From DATFDN01 sp963756545 (lineage in GTDB: Bacteria > Pseudomonadota > Alphaproteobacteria > Acetobacterales > Acetobacteraceae), in assembly GCA_963756545.1 (NCBI GenBank), contig CAVWNY010000003.1, positions 310,001 through 374,000 of the forward strand: 64,000 nucleotides of DNA. Direction: 5' to 3'. Positions 42,976 through 51,712 of the stretch are shown piece after piece. The notes beneath the pieces were generated by a model. That model searched no databases. It was not told where the DNA came from and saw nothing but the letters and a program-made list of their open reading frames with translations. A program made the translations under genes and the position numbers. How positions within the stretch are numbered: position 1 is the first letter of the stretch; each line of letters starts with the position of its first letter.

Positions 42976-43236
42976 GGCGCACCTCGCAGGCAAGGGGCGG
43001 CAACACCGCCGCCGAAATGGGTGGCGGCGAGGATACGAACCGTCCAGCCAGCGCGGGATCACGAGTTCGTAAGACAAAATCCTCCCCTCCAAACGAAGGG
43101 GGCGGGGCTGGCCGCGCGCGGTCCAGGGTCCGCCATGCCGGCGCGGGTTCGTGCCGACCGGCCACGGAAGAACCGCCGCAGGTGGATGCGGCGGGTCCGG
43201 CGGCCGGGTCGGTGACGTCGCGCGGGAGGAGGTGAC

Positions 43237-44220
43237 ATGCACAGCCTCACTGTCGCTCCGCCGAGCCTGGCCGTGCTGGCCCGCCATCCCGTGGCGCTCC
43301 CCCTGGCGGCGGCCGCGCTGGGCGCGCTCGCCCCCGCGGCGGCGGCAGTCGCCCACGCCGCCCTGCCGCTCGCGGTGCCGCTGCTCGTCGCGCTCGCGGT
43401 GCTGGCGACCGAGACGACGCCGCCGACGAAGCGCGAGGGCGGCACGGTCTTGTTGATGCTGCTCGCCACGGCGCTCGTCTGCCCGCTGGTCGTCACGGGC
43501 ATCGCCGAAGCGGTGCGCCTGCCGCGCGATCTTGCCCTCGCCGCCGCGCTCGTCGCCGCCGCCCCGATCGGGATCAGCGCCGGCGTCCTCAGCCAGAGCC
43601 TCGGCCTGGCCGCCCGGCCCGCGATCTGGGCGGCCATGCTGGGCCTGCTGGCCGGGCCGTTGGTGCTGCCCGCCGCGGCGGCGCTGTGCGGCGCGGCGGA
43701 CCTGATCGACCCTTGGCGCCTGGTGTGCCGAGCGGCGCTGTTCGGCGCCGTGCCGGCCGTGGCGGCGTTCGCGGCCCGCCGCGCCGCGCCGCATGCCGTC
43801 ACGGTTCTGCTGCCGGAGCTGCGCGGCCTGGTCGTGCTCGCGCTGCTGCCCCTGCTGCTCGCGGCGGGAGGTGCCCTGCGCGCCGCCGCCACGGCCTCGG
43901 ACGGGGCGGCGGCCGTCGGTGTGTCCTTGGCCACGCTCGCCGTCTCCGCCGCGGTCGCGGCCTTGGTCGGCCGGCTCGCGGCGGGCGGCACGGGCGGCCT
44001 GGCCCTCGCGGTCGCGGGCGCGATGCGCAACGTCAGTTTCGCCTGGGCCGCCGCGGTCGGGGCCTTGTCGGCGCGTGCCGATCTCGTGCTGGCCGTCGCC
44101 GTGGTCGTCGGCTTCGCGGCTCCGGTCGTGCTGCGCGCCGTGGTGTCCACAGCGGGCCGCGTGCGGCGCTTCGGGCACGTCCACACCCCTCGCCTGGATA
44201 CGAGAGGGGCAACGCCATGA
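43237..44220 (+). CDS. BASS-like (BART superfamily) membrane carrier, tentative
   Basis: A 327-residue polytopic protein with about nine to ten hydrophobic helices rich in Ala, Leu and Val. The C-terminal AGAMRNVSFAWAAAVGALSA resembles the crossover helix of bile-acid:sodium symporter-type carriers (pattern G-x-RN-x-x-x-A), and AAAPIGISAGVLSQ resembles the other half repeat. A substrate is not inferable. It starts a four-gene run: its stop overlaps the start of the di-haem gene (ATGA). The family call is based on general pattern only. Confidence 0.55.
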   Translation: MHSLTVAPPSLAVLARHPVALPLAAAALGALAPAAAAVAHAALPLAVPLLVALAVLATETTPPTKREGGTVLLMLLATALVCPLVVTGIAEAVRLPRDLALAAALVAAAPIGISAGVLSQSLGLAARPAIWAAMLGLLAGPLVLPAAAALCGAADLIDPWRLVCRAALFGAVPAVAAFAARRAAPHAVTVLLPELRGLVVLALLPLLLAAGGALRAAATASDGAAAVGVSLATLAVSAAVAALVGRLAAGGTGGLALAVAGAMRNVSFAWAAAVGALSARADLVLAVAVVVGFAAPVVLRAVVSTAGRVRRFGHVHTPRLDTRGATP

Positions 44221-46640
44221 TGGTTTCCTGGTCGATGCGGCTGGTGCCGCGCTCCCTGCCGATGCCCCGCTGGCACGGCCCCGCCGCCGCTGCGATGCAA
44301 GCCGCCTTGCTGAGCGTGTGCGTCCTGGCGGCCCCCGCCTCGGTCCGCGCCGAACCGCCGCCAGTGCTCGCCGCCAGAATCGTCGCGGTGGGCATCCAAG
44401 GCGCGGGCGCGGTGAGCGCGGTCGGCGTGTTCCTGTCGGGCGGCCCGATCCACGACAAGCCGGACTTCGCCGCCTCCACGCGGGAGGGGCGCATCCTCGA
44501 TCCCGCGCGCGTGCTGGTCGCCAGCAGCTCCAATTTCGGCGCGCCGACCGCCCGAACGGGCGGATCGGAGGGCAGCGTGCTCTCGATCGCCCCTGAAGGC
44601 GCGCCGATCACCGTCCCGCGCGGCTTCGCCAGCAACGGTGGCCAGGCCGTGACGCTCGACGGGCGCGTGCAACTGGTCACGGCGGAAAGCCCGGCTTTCC
44701 TGAATGGCGTGAACACGCCGAAGGCGGCGACGGCGGACCTGCCGTCCGTGAGCAACCCGCTAGGCATCTCCATCAACAATGGCTTCGGACGGCTCTGGTT
44801 CGCCAATGCGCCCCAGGGCGCGGCCGGCCCCGGCACGCTTTCCATCGTCGATCCCGGCGGCCAGCCGCTGGCCGGCGCGCCCAGCCGCCTCGGCGGGGGC
44901 GTCTTCGCGGGCGAGCTGACCGGGCGACAGCCGCGCCAGCTCATTCCAGGCGGATTGGGCGCCGGCGCCGTCGCGACCGCGCTGCTCGGCATGTCGCCGG
45001 ATGGCAGCAAGCGGGCGGTCTTCGCCGTGCTCACCGCCGACGGCGCGCTGGCGCAGGCGCACAGCGAGCAGGCGATGGACGGGCTCGCGGCGCCCGGCAC
45101 CATCGCGGGTCTCCCCGCGATGGCCGGACGCGCCGGGAGCGCCGGCCAGCCGATGACCCTTCGCGCGGGCATGGTCTTCAACTGGGTGCCCGATCGCATC
45201 CTCTACGTCACCGATCCCGCCCGCAACGCGCTCGTCGCCCTCAAGCTCGCCGACGACGGCCAGGTGTTCCGCGTGGCGGAGACCAGGACCATCGCCGTGC
45301 GGGGCCTGGATTTGCCGGTCGATCTCGCCCCGGCGGTGCCGGAACGCGCCAACCCCACCCTGGCGAGCAACACGACGCTCGCGGGCGGGTCCGACCTCTA
45401 CATCGTCAATCGCGGCAACGGCACGCTGACGCGCGTGCGCCAGGACGGCACCGTGCTCGCCGTGCGGCGCGTCTCGGTGGACGGCTCGGAGCTCGGCGCC
45501 GGCCGGCTGAACGGGATCGCGGTCTCGCCCGACGCGCAGCGCCTATGGATCACGGTGAGCGGCGCTCTGGCCGGTCACACGGACGCGCCGGGCGCGCTGT
45601 TGGAGGTGCCCGCCTTCGGGCCAGGCCGGTCGGCGTCCTTGGTCGAGCGTGGGCAGACCTTGTTCCAGACCGCGTTCACCCCGGCCGAGGGGTTGGGGCC
45701 GCTGTTCAACGGGCGCTCCTGCCTGGAGTGCCACGGCAGCCCGGCCTCCGGCGGGGCGGCGCGCCCAGGAGCCGGCTTCGTCCTTCGCGTCGGCCGGCGC
45801 CTGCCAGACGGCGGCTTCGATCCCCTCGCCGGGCAGGGCGGCCCGGTGGCGCGGGCGCACTCGGTGGCGGAGCTGGGCGAAGCCTGCGCCATCGCGCCGG
45901 GCATCCCGGCTGCGGCGAACGTGACCTCCGTTCGCAGCTCCCCTTCCCTGTTCGGCCTCGGCCTGATCGAGACCATTCCGGACGAGGCCATCCTCGCCGC
46001 CGCCGCCCGCCATGGCACGCGCGGGCGGCCGAATCTGGTGCGCGACACTGAGGGACATGCGCGCGTCGGGCGCTTCGGCTGGAAGGCGGACACGGCCACG
46101 CTGGAGCAGTTCGTCGCCGACGCGTTCCGCAACGAGCTTGGCATCACCAGCCCGCTCGCGCCGGTTGACCTCGCGCCCGCGCCGGGGTGCGAGGGCGAGC
46201 CGGCCCCGAAGGATGACGGCGGCGCGGTGCGCGCCGTGGCGGCCTACATCCGGTCCTTGCCGCTGCCTTCGTCATCCGAGCCGCCCTGGCTTGCCGGCCA
46301 GGCGGCGTTCGCGCGGGCCGGATGCGGCGCGTGCCACATCCCGGCGCTGCCCGACAGCGAGGGGGAGGCGGTGCCGCTCTACTCCGACCTGCTGCTGCAC
46401 GACATGGGTCCAACCCTCGATGATGGCATGACGCAGGGCGCGGCAAGCGGCGCCGAGTGGCGCACGGCATTGCTCGCGGGCCTCGGCGCGCGGCGGCGCT
46501 TCCTCCATGACGGCCGCGCCGCCAGCATCGCAGCCGCGATCCTGGCGCACGATGGCGAGGGGGCAAGGGCGGCGGAGACCTTCCGGCATCTGCCGCCGGA
46601 GCAGCGCGAAAACCTGCTCGCCTTCCTGGGTGCGCTCTGA
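44217..46640 (+). CDS. Di-haem oxidoreductase (DHOR/DUF1111 family) with large N-terminal domain
   Basis: An 807-residue exported protein. The signal peptide ends near residue 46 (ASVRAEPP). Residues about 50-480 have repeated short beta-rich segments (LGISINNGFGRLWFANAP, VLYVTDPARNALVALKL, DLYIVNRGNGTLTRV, GRLNGIAVSPDAQRLWI), suggesting a beta-propeller like those of lactonases or quinoprotein-type domains. The C-terminal DHOR half has two c-type haem sites, CLECH (502-506) and CGACH (703-707). The family is named for thiol oxidoreductases and is related to MauG. Usual family members of about 450 residues lack the propeller-like part. Start is coupled to the upstream carrier and the stop overlaps the next start (TGATG). 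Confidence 0.8.
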   Translation: MMVSWSMRLVPRSLPMPRWHGPAAAAMQAALLSVCVLAAPASVRAEPPPVLAARIVAVGIQGAGAVSAVGVFLSGGPIHDKPDFAASTREGRILDPARVLVASSSNFGAPTARTGGSEGSVLSIAPEGAPITVPRGFASNGGQAVTLDGRVQLVTAESPAFLNGVNTPKAATADLPSVSNPLGISINNGFGRLWFANAPQGAAGPGTLSIVDPGGQPLAGAPSRLGGGVFAGELTGRQPRQLIPGGLGAGAVATALLGMSPDGSKRAVFAVLTADGALAQAHSEQAMDGLAAPGTIAGLPAMAGRAGSAGQPMTLRAGMVFNWVPDRILYVTDPARNALVALKLADDGQVFRVAETRTIAVRGLDLPVDLAPAVPERANPTLASNTTLAGGSDLYIVNRGNGTLTRVRQDGTVLAVRRVSVDGSELGAGRLNGIAVSPDAQRLWITVSGALAGHTDAPGALLEVPAFGPGRSASLVERGQTLFQTAFTPAEGLGPLFNGRSCLECHGSPASGGAARPGAGFVLRVGRRLPDGGFDPLAGQGGPVARAHSVAELGEACAIAPGIPAAANVTSVRSSPSLFGLGLIETIPDEAILAAAARHGTRGRPNLVRDTEGHARVGRFGWKADTATLEQFVADAFRNELGITSPLAPVDLAPAPGCEGEPAPKDDGGAVRAVAAYIRSLPLPSSSEPPWLAGQAAFARAGCGACHIPALPDSEGEAVPLYSDLLLHDMGPTLDDGMTQGAASGAEWRTALLAGLGARRRFLHDGRAASIAAAILAHDGEGARAAETFRHLPPEQRENLLAFLGAL

Positions 46641-47716
46641 TGTCGGCGGAGGCGCTCCTCCCGTGGCTTTCGCGCCGCCCCCGGGCGTGGCCAAGCGTCG
46701 TCGGCGCGGCGTGCATGTCGGCTCTGATCCTGCTTGGCGCGCTGGCTTCATGGCGCTTTCAACGCGGACCGGCACCCGCCTGGGCCGCGCCGTCCATCGC
46801 CATCGCCGCCAAGCTCTTGCCGCTCTACCTCGTCGTGCTGCTCGGCATCGTGGTCGGGCGCGTGCTGGAGGTGGATCGCGGCACGGTCGGGACGGTGCTC
46901 GTACGCGCCATCTCGCCGGTCGTGTTCCTCGGCGCCGTCGCCTCCGCCCCCGTCGCGCCGCGCGACCTCGCGTTGCCGGCGCTGTTCCTCGCCGTGCCGA
47001 CGATGATTTGCCTCGCCGCGCGTCGGGTCATGCGGCCATTGCTGCCCGGCCCGGAGGCGCAGCTCGCCGCGTTCCTCGCGGGCTCGGCCAATGTCGGCTA
47101 CTTCGGCGTGCCGGCGGCGCTCGCGGTGCTGCCCGCTCGCGCGCTCGGCGCCTACATGCTCTGCCTGCTTGGGTTCGCCGTGTACGAAAATACGGTGGGC
47201 TACTACATGCTGGCCCGTGGTCGCGGCGGAACACGCGGGAGCCTGCGCCGCGTCGCGCGCCTGCCGGCGGTGCATGCGATCGCCCTCGGCCTCGCCGTGA
47301 ATTGGGCCGGCCTGTCCGGCGGCCCGGAGCTGCGCGGGCTGTGGGAGGCGTTCAAGGGCTCGTACGTCGTGCTGGGCATGCTGGCGCTCGGGCTTGGTCT
47401 CGCCCGCCTGCCCGCCCTCGGCACGACGCTGCGCTTCGTGGTCCTCACCGCGTCCGCCCGCTTCACCCTCTGGCCGCTCGCTGCGGCGGGACTGGTCGCG
47501 GCCGATGCGGCGACGGGCCTCGCCTTCGGAGCCGACGTGCAACGCATCGCCCTACTCCTCGCGGCCCTGCCCTGCGCGACGAGCGGCGCGATCTTCGCGG
47601 CGGAGCTAGGGCTGGAGCCGGAGAAGGCGGCCGCCTCCGTGCTCGTCACCACGCTGCTGGCGCTGCTTACCGTGCCGCTCCTGCCGCTGCTGCTGCCGTT
47701 CCTCGTTGGTCCGTGA
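46640..47716 (+). CDS. AEC-family (auxin efflux carrier-like) permease
   Basis: A 358-residue inner-membrane protein with about ten helices. LAGSANVGYFGVPAALAVL and ELGLEPEKAAASVLVTTLLAL are the two signature regions of the AEC family; these carriers move organic anions such as malonate or auxin-like acids. The AEC and BASS families belong to the same (BART) superfamily, so the operon has two distantly related carriers. It starts with TGATG overlap after the di-haem gene. Confidence 0.8.
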   Translation: MSAEALLPWLSRRPRAWPSVVGAACMSALILLGALASWRFQRGPAPAWAAPSIAIAAKLLPLYLVVLLGIVVGRVLEVDRGTVGTVLVRAISPVVFLGAVASAPVAPRDLALPALFLAVPTMICLAARRVMRPLLPGPEAQLAAFLAGSANVGYFGVPAALAVLPARALGAYMLCLLGFAVYENTVGYYMLARGRGGTRGSLRRVARLPAVHAIALGLAVNWAGLSGGPELRGLWEAFKGSYVVLGMLALGLGLARLPALGTTLRFVVLTASARFTLWPLAAAGLVAADAATGLAFGADVQRIALLLAALPCATSGAIFAAELGLEPEKAAASVLVTTLLALLTVPLLPLLLPFLVGP

Positions 47717-47728
47717 AGGACAGATGCC

Positions 47729-48427
47729 ATGCGCGACACGATCCGGCTTGGAGAGTATGGACAGGCGAACGAGGCGCTGCTGCTGCATGCGCGCGCGGTC
47801 ATCCGCGAGGAGGCGGCGGCGTTGCGGAAGCTCGCCCTTAGGCTGGATGGGCGGTTCGCCGCGGCGGCGGCGCTCGTGCTCGCGGCGCGCGGCCTCGTCG
47901 TGGTCTCCGGCGTGGGCAAGTCCTGGCTGGTGGGCGCGCGGCTATCGGCCACCCTTGCCGCGACGGGAACGCCCTCGATCACGCTGCATCCCACGGAGGC
48001 GCTGCACGGCGACCTCGGCCGCGTGCGGCCGGGTGACTTGCTGCTGGTGCTCAGCAAATCCGGTGAAACGGCGGAGGTCCTGGCGCTGCTCGGCGCTGCC
48101 CGTGCCGCGGTACCGGGCCTTGTCGTGATCGCGGTCACCGGAAACCGCGCATCCTCGATCGCGCGGGCGGCCGATGCGGTGGTGAGCATGGGCGCCGTGC
48201 GGGAGGCCTGTTCGCTCGGCCTTGTCCCGACCACGAGCGCCGTCGTCATGGCGGCGCTGGGGGATGCCCTTGTGGTATCGGTCGCGGCGGCGCGCGGCCT
48301 CACCGCGCGCGATTTCGCGCGTGTCCACCCCGGCGGTGATCTCGGACGGCGGACCTGCGCCGACGAGACGGAGTTGGAATGCAGCGAGGACGTGGTCCTG
48401 GCCGATGCGATCTCGGTGCTTCCATGA
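47729..48427 (+). CDS. SIS-domain sugar-phosphate isomerase-like protein (KpsF/GutQ type, no CBS domains)
   Basis: A 232-residue single SIS domain. VVVSGVGKSWLVGARLSATLAATGTPS, HPTEALHGDLGRVRPGD, LSKSGETAEV and HPGGDLGRR are the arabinose-5-phosphate isomerase motifs. KpsF and GutQ (about 320 residues) have two CBS domains after this part; here the protein stops. It may isomerise an arabinose- or ribulose-5-phosphate-like sugar without CBS regulation. It follows the AEC gene by 12 bases and is the last gene of the run. Confidence 0.82.
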   Translation: MRDTIRLGEYGQANEALLLHARAVIREEAAALRKLALRLDGRFAAAAALVLAARGLVVVSGVGKSWLVGARLSATLAATGTPSITLHPTEALHGDLGRVRPGDLLLVLSKSGETAEVLALLGAARAAVPGLVVIAVTGNRASSIARAADAVVSMGAVREACSLGLVPTTSAVVMAALGDALVVSVAAARGLTARDFARVHPGGDLGRRTCADETELECSEDVVLADAISVLP

Positions 48428-48628
48428 GGATGCCCGCGCTCCACGGCCGCGCGATGGAGCACGGGCGATCGGTTTCGCTCCCTCCGTGCGGAGGGTTGAT
48501 CGCTCTCCGAACCTTGATCGGGCGCGAGCCGCGCAATCGGTATCGTCGCCTCGCACGCGGCCGCCTGACTTGGCGCTGCCTCCGGACGATCGGGAGCGCC
48601 GTTCGATGCGCGTGCGAGGAACACGTGC

Positions 48629-49783
48629 ATGCGTCGCAAGACAGCGCCATCTCTCGAAGACCTCTCCGCCGTGATCGGAGACATTCACGACGCGGGCATG
48701 GGTGGGGAGTGGCTGGCCGCGCTCCAGCAGATCAGGGGGTTATTGAATGCCAGCGGGACGACCGTCTGGATGCAGGCTCCTTCGGGGGACTTCCGGGACG
48801 TAGACTCGCTTGAGCGAACTACGGAGACGCGCGACTACGCCGATTATTACGAGCGCCTCGACACGCTCCGCTTTGCCGTGATGCGCGCGTCCACAGGCAC
48901 CATCCTCACGAATGAGATGGTAGTGCCGCGATCGGAGTTCGTCCGCACCGAGTTCTACGCCGATTACGTGGTCCGCCACGGCCTGCACGATTGCATGCAG
49001 GTGCGCATCTTCGATAGCCCTGAATGCATCGGCGTTATGGCCATTTCGCGCACGGAGCGGGTCGGCGCCTTCGAGGGCGAGGACGTGCGGCTGCTGCGCC
49101 TGTTGCTGCCGCATCTGCGCCGGGCCATGCAGACCCGGCTTCGCCTGGCCTCCGCCGGTATCCAGCATGACTTCGCCCTGGAGGCGCTCGACCGTCTCAG
49201 CCACGGCGTGCTCATCGTCGATGCTCAGGCGCGCGTGGTCTATGCGAACAGCGCGGCGGAAGCGATTTTGAGGAAGGGCGACGGTCTTGCCGTGGAGGCG
49301 ACCAGCCGGAAGTTGCGTGGGGCAACCTCCGGGCAGACGAGTGCCTTGCATCGCCTGGTCGCGCAGGCCGCCGATCGCGGCGGTACGCTTGCGGAAGGGG
49401 AGAGCAGCGGCGTGCTCCGGCTCGACCGTCTCACCGGGACGCCTCTCCTGCTATCCACCGCGCCGGTGCGGGCCGAGGTGGCGTGGAACGTCTCGCCCCG
49501 GCCAGCGTCCCTCCTCCTGATCGGCGTCCCCGAGGATGAGGCGCCGCCCGCACCGGCCCACCTGCGCGCGCTCTACGACCTCACGCCAGCGGAGGCCGCC
49601 GTCGCCGGCCGCATCGCACTGGGAAACGGGGTCGAAGCCACGGCGCGGGCGCTGCGGGTCAAGCCCGCCACGGTGCGGTGGCATTTGCAGCGCGTCTTCG
49701 AGAAGACGAGGACGCACCGCCAAGCCGAACTCGCCCGCCTCGTCGAACGGCTTGGCGTCGCCGGCGGCAACGGCCACGCCTGA
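48629..49783 (+). CDS. LuxR-type regulator, paralog D
   Basis: A 384-residue homolog of the paralogs at 40084-42975, on the opposite strand and at the other side of the four-gene operon. It starts MRRKTAPSLEDLSAVIGDIHD, has STGTILTNEMVVPRSEFVRTE in the sensor, GVLIVDAQARVVYANSAAEAIL as PAS-like core and YDLTPAEAAVAGRIALGNG to RQAELARLVERLGVAGG as HTH. Paralog A is its nearest visible relative. It lies 201 bases after the SIS gene; that gap holds no other gene and may carry its own promoter. Confidence 0.86.
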   Translation: MRRKTAPSLEDLSAVIGDIHDAGMGGEWLAALQQIRGLLNASGTTVWMQAPSGDFRDVDSLERTTETRDYADYYERLDTLRFAVMRASTGTILTNEMVVPRSEFVRTEFYADYVVRHGLHDCMQVRIFDSPECIGVMAISRTERVGAFEGEDVRLLRLLLPHLRRAMQTRLRLASAGIQHDFALEALDRLSHGVLIVDAQARVVYANSAAEAILRKGDGLAVEATSRKLRGATSGQTSALHRLVAQAADRGGTLAEGESSGVLRLDRLTGTPLLLSTAPVRAEVAWNVSPRPASLLLIGVPEDEAPPAPAHLRALYDLTPAEAAVAGRIALGNGVEATARALRVKPATVRWHLQRVFEKTRTHRQAELARLVERLGVAGGNGHA

Positions 49784-49797
49784 GCCGATCGCTCGCC

Positions 49798-50844
49798 CTA
49801 TGTGCCGGACCATTCCAATGCCGGCAGGCGCACCAGCGGGATCTGCCGAATCGACAGCACGCCGTCGCGCGCGCTGAACGGGATGGTCAGTATCGCCGGC
49901 CCGCCGCCGGCGGGCGTTTCCGCCAGCAACGACACGACGGCCTTGGCCGTCAGCGCGGCGTGATCGGAGATGACGTGGTGCGCGGCAAGCACGTCCAGGG
50001 CTGGCGCCCAGCCGGTGACGCGGGCGCTGCCGCCGGCGACCAGCTGGAGGGCCTTGTCCAGCGTGGCCCGGCCGGTAACGGACGCCTCCAGCGGTCCCCA
50101 GTGCAGAGTGCCATGCCGGAGCACCGCCGCACCGCCCGCCTGCCGCCACCGCTCGGCCCGCGCGGAGGGCTGGCCTCTCGGCGGCACCGGCCCGCTGATC
50201 GCGGCCTCTCCGCTGATCGTCTCGATCCGTTCCCCAAGCGGCCACGGGCGGCCGGGCGGCAGCTCGATCCGCCCGGCCTCGACGGTGAAGACGAGCGCGC
50301 TCGCGGCGGCGGCGGCCGTCGGGTCGAGTTCGGCGTGCGCGGCGATGCGCCCGAGCAGCGCGTCCGCCCCGCCCTGCGCGGGGTGGACCCGGACCGCCTC
50401 GGCGGTCACGTCGAGTGGCCAGGGCGGCCCGGAGCGGTCAAGCGGAAGCTGTCCGCGCAGGCTCCGACCTTCCAGCGCCAGGGCCGGGCCACCTGGGAAC
50501 CCGATCCGCTGCTCGCCATGGGGAAGCAGGACAAGCGTGCCGAGATTGAAGGGGGCGACCTGAATGGCCAGCCCGGCGGCGTCCCAGGAAAAGCTCGCCG
50601 GCAGCTCAGGCGCGCCGCCGCGAAGTTTCAGGTCGGTCAACTCGATCCCGGCAGCAGCGGGCCAGCCGGTGAGCCGGCTCGCGCCGACGGTGACGGTCCA
50701 GCCCTCCGCCCGCCGGGCCGCCTCCCAGACGGCGAAGCCGGATTCCACACGCCGGGCCAGCACGTACCACCAGGCGGTGTAGCCAACCCCGACCAGCACC
50801 AGCACGGCCACCAGACTGAGCACCACCCGACGCCGCATGCGCAT
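49798..50844 (-). CDS. DUF2125 domain protein
   Basis: A 348-residue protein. The N-terminal VVLSLVAVLVLVGVGYTAWWYV is a membrane anchor, followed by DUF2125 features: GWTVTVGASRLTGWPAAAGIELTDL, and beta-rich C-terminal ILTIPFSARDGVLSIRQIP. The family is probably an AsmA-like, inner-membrane-anchored periplasmic protein with unknown role. Convergent with paralog D; 14 bases between stops. Confidence 0.82.
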   Translation of the reverse strand: MRMRRRVVLSLVAVLVLVGVGYTAWWYVLARRVESGFAVWEAARRAEGWTVTVGASRLTGWPAAAGIELTDLKLRGGAPELPASFSWDAAGLAIQVAPFNLGTLVLLPHGEQRIGFPGGPALALEGRSLRGQLPLDRSGPPWPLDVTAEAVRVHPAQGGADALLGRIAAHAELDPTAAAAASALVFTVEAGRIELPPGRPWPLGERIETISGEAAISGPVPPRGQPSARAERWRQAGGAAVLRHGTLHWGPLEASVTGRATLDKALQLVAGGSARVTGWAPALDVLAAHHVISDHAALTAKAVVSLLAETPAGGGPAILTIPFSARDGVLSIRQIPLVRLPALEWSGT

Positions 50845-50992
50845 CCCCTTCCAGACCCAGGCAACGTCAGGCGTTCGGAACAGTCCCCACCCTCGACGCT
50901 AAGTTGCCTCGACACCGTTGCACGCAGCAATGCTGAAATAAATCAGGCACTTCCATAACCAGCCTCCGGTAGCCTACGAGCTTATCGCGACG

Positions 50993-51712
50993 TCAATGCA
51001 CAGAGTTATCAACAGGTCCGGCGGGGTCCTGGGCGAGGGCGGCGGATAAATCGCGCATCAGCGTTTCGCGTCCTGCGCTCGGCGGAATGGGCTCCAGCAG
51101 GGCGATGCGGATGGTGCCGGGGAGCTTGCGGAAGGCGCGCCGCCCCCAGAAGCGGCCGGAATCGGTGATCACGGGGATCACCGGCAGGCGCGTCCGCGTC
51201 GCCATCGCCGCCACCCCAGGCTGCAATTTCCGCATCTCGCCCGAGTCCGCGCGCGTGCCCTCCGGGAAGATCACGATCTGCCGCTCCTCCCGGGCCGCGC
51301 GTTCGGCCTGGCGCATCAGGTGGCGCATCGCCCCCGCCCCAGCGGCGCGATCGATCACGATCATGCCGGCCGGCACCATCATGCCGCCGAACAACGGGAT
51401 GCGGGCCAGTTCCCGCTTGACGACATAACAGCAGCGCGGCACCAGGGTCAGCCAGACGATGGTGTCGAAAGCCGATTGATGGCGCGAGGCGACCAGCGCC
51501 GCCCCGCTGCGCGGCAGCCGCTCGGCTCCCAGCACCTCGAAGCGGATGCCGCAGATCACCCGCAAACCCGCCAGGGCCCAGCGTGCCCAGACTTTCGGAA
51601 TAAGCAGCACGTGACGTGGGGCGAAGACGCGGAACGGGATGCTTGCCACCGACAGCAGCGCGGTCAACGCGAAGAAGTAGAAGTTGAACAGGGCGGAGCG
51701 CAGCAGGATCAT
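50993..51712 (-). CDS. plsC: 1-acyl-sn-glycerol-3-phosphate acyltransferase
   Basis: A 239-residue membrane-associated acyltransferase that makes phosphatidic acid. The HX4D motif is RHQSAFDT, with VKRELARIPLFGGMM, FPEGTRADSG and LPVIPV downstream in the standard order. The N-terminal hydrophobic segment is an anchor. Its start overlaps the YdcF-like gene's stop (ATGA). Confidence 0.93.
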   Translation of the reverse strand: MILLRSALFNFYFFALTALLSVASIPFRVFAPRHVLLIPKVWARWALAGLRVICGIRFEVLGAERLPRSGAALVASRHQSAFDTIVWLTLVPRCCYVVKRELARIPLFGGMMVPAGMIVIDRAAGAGAMRHLMRQAERAAREERQIVIFPEGTRADSGEMRKLQPGVAAMATRTRLPVIPVITDSGRFWGRRAFRKLPGTIRIALLEPIPPSAGRETLMRDLSAALAQDPAGPVDNSVH

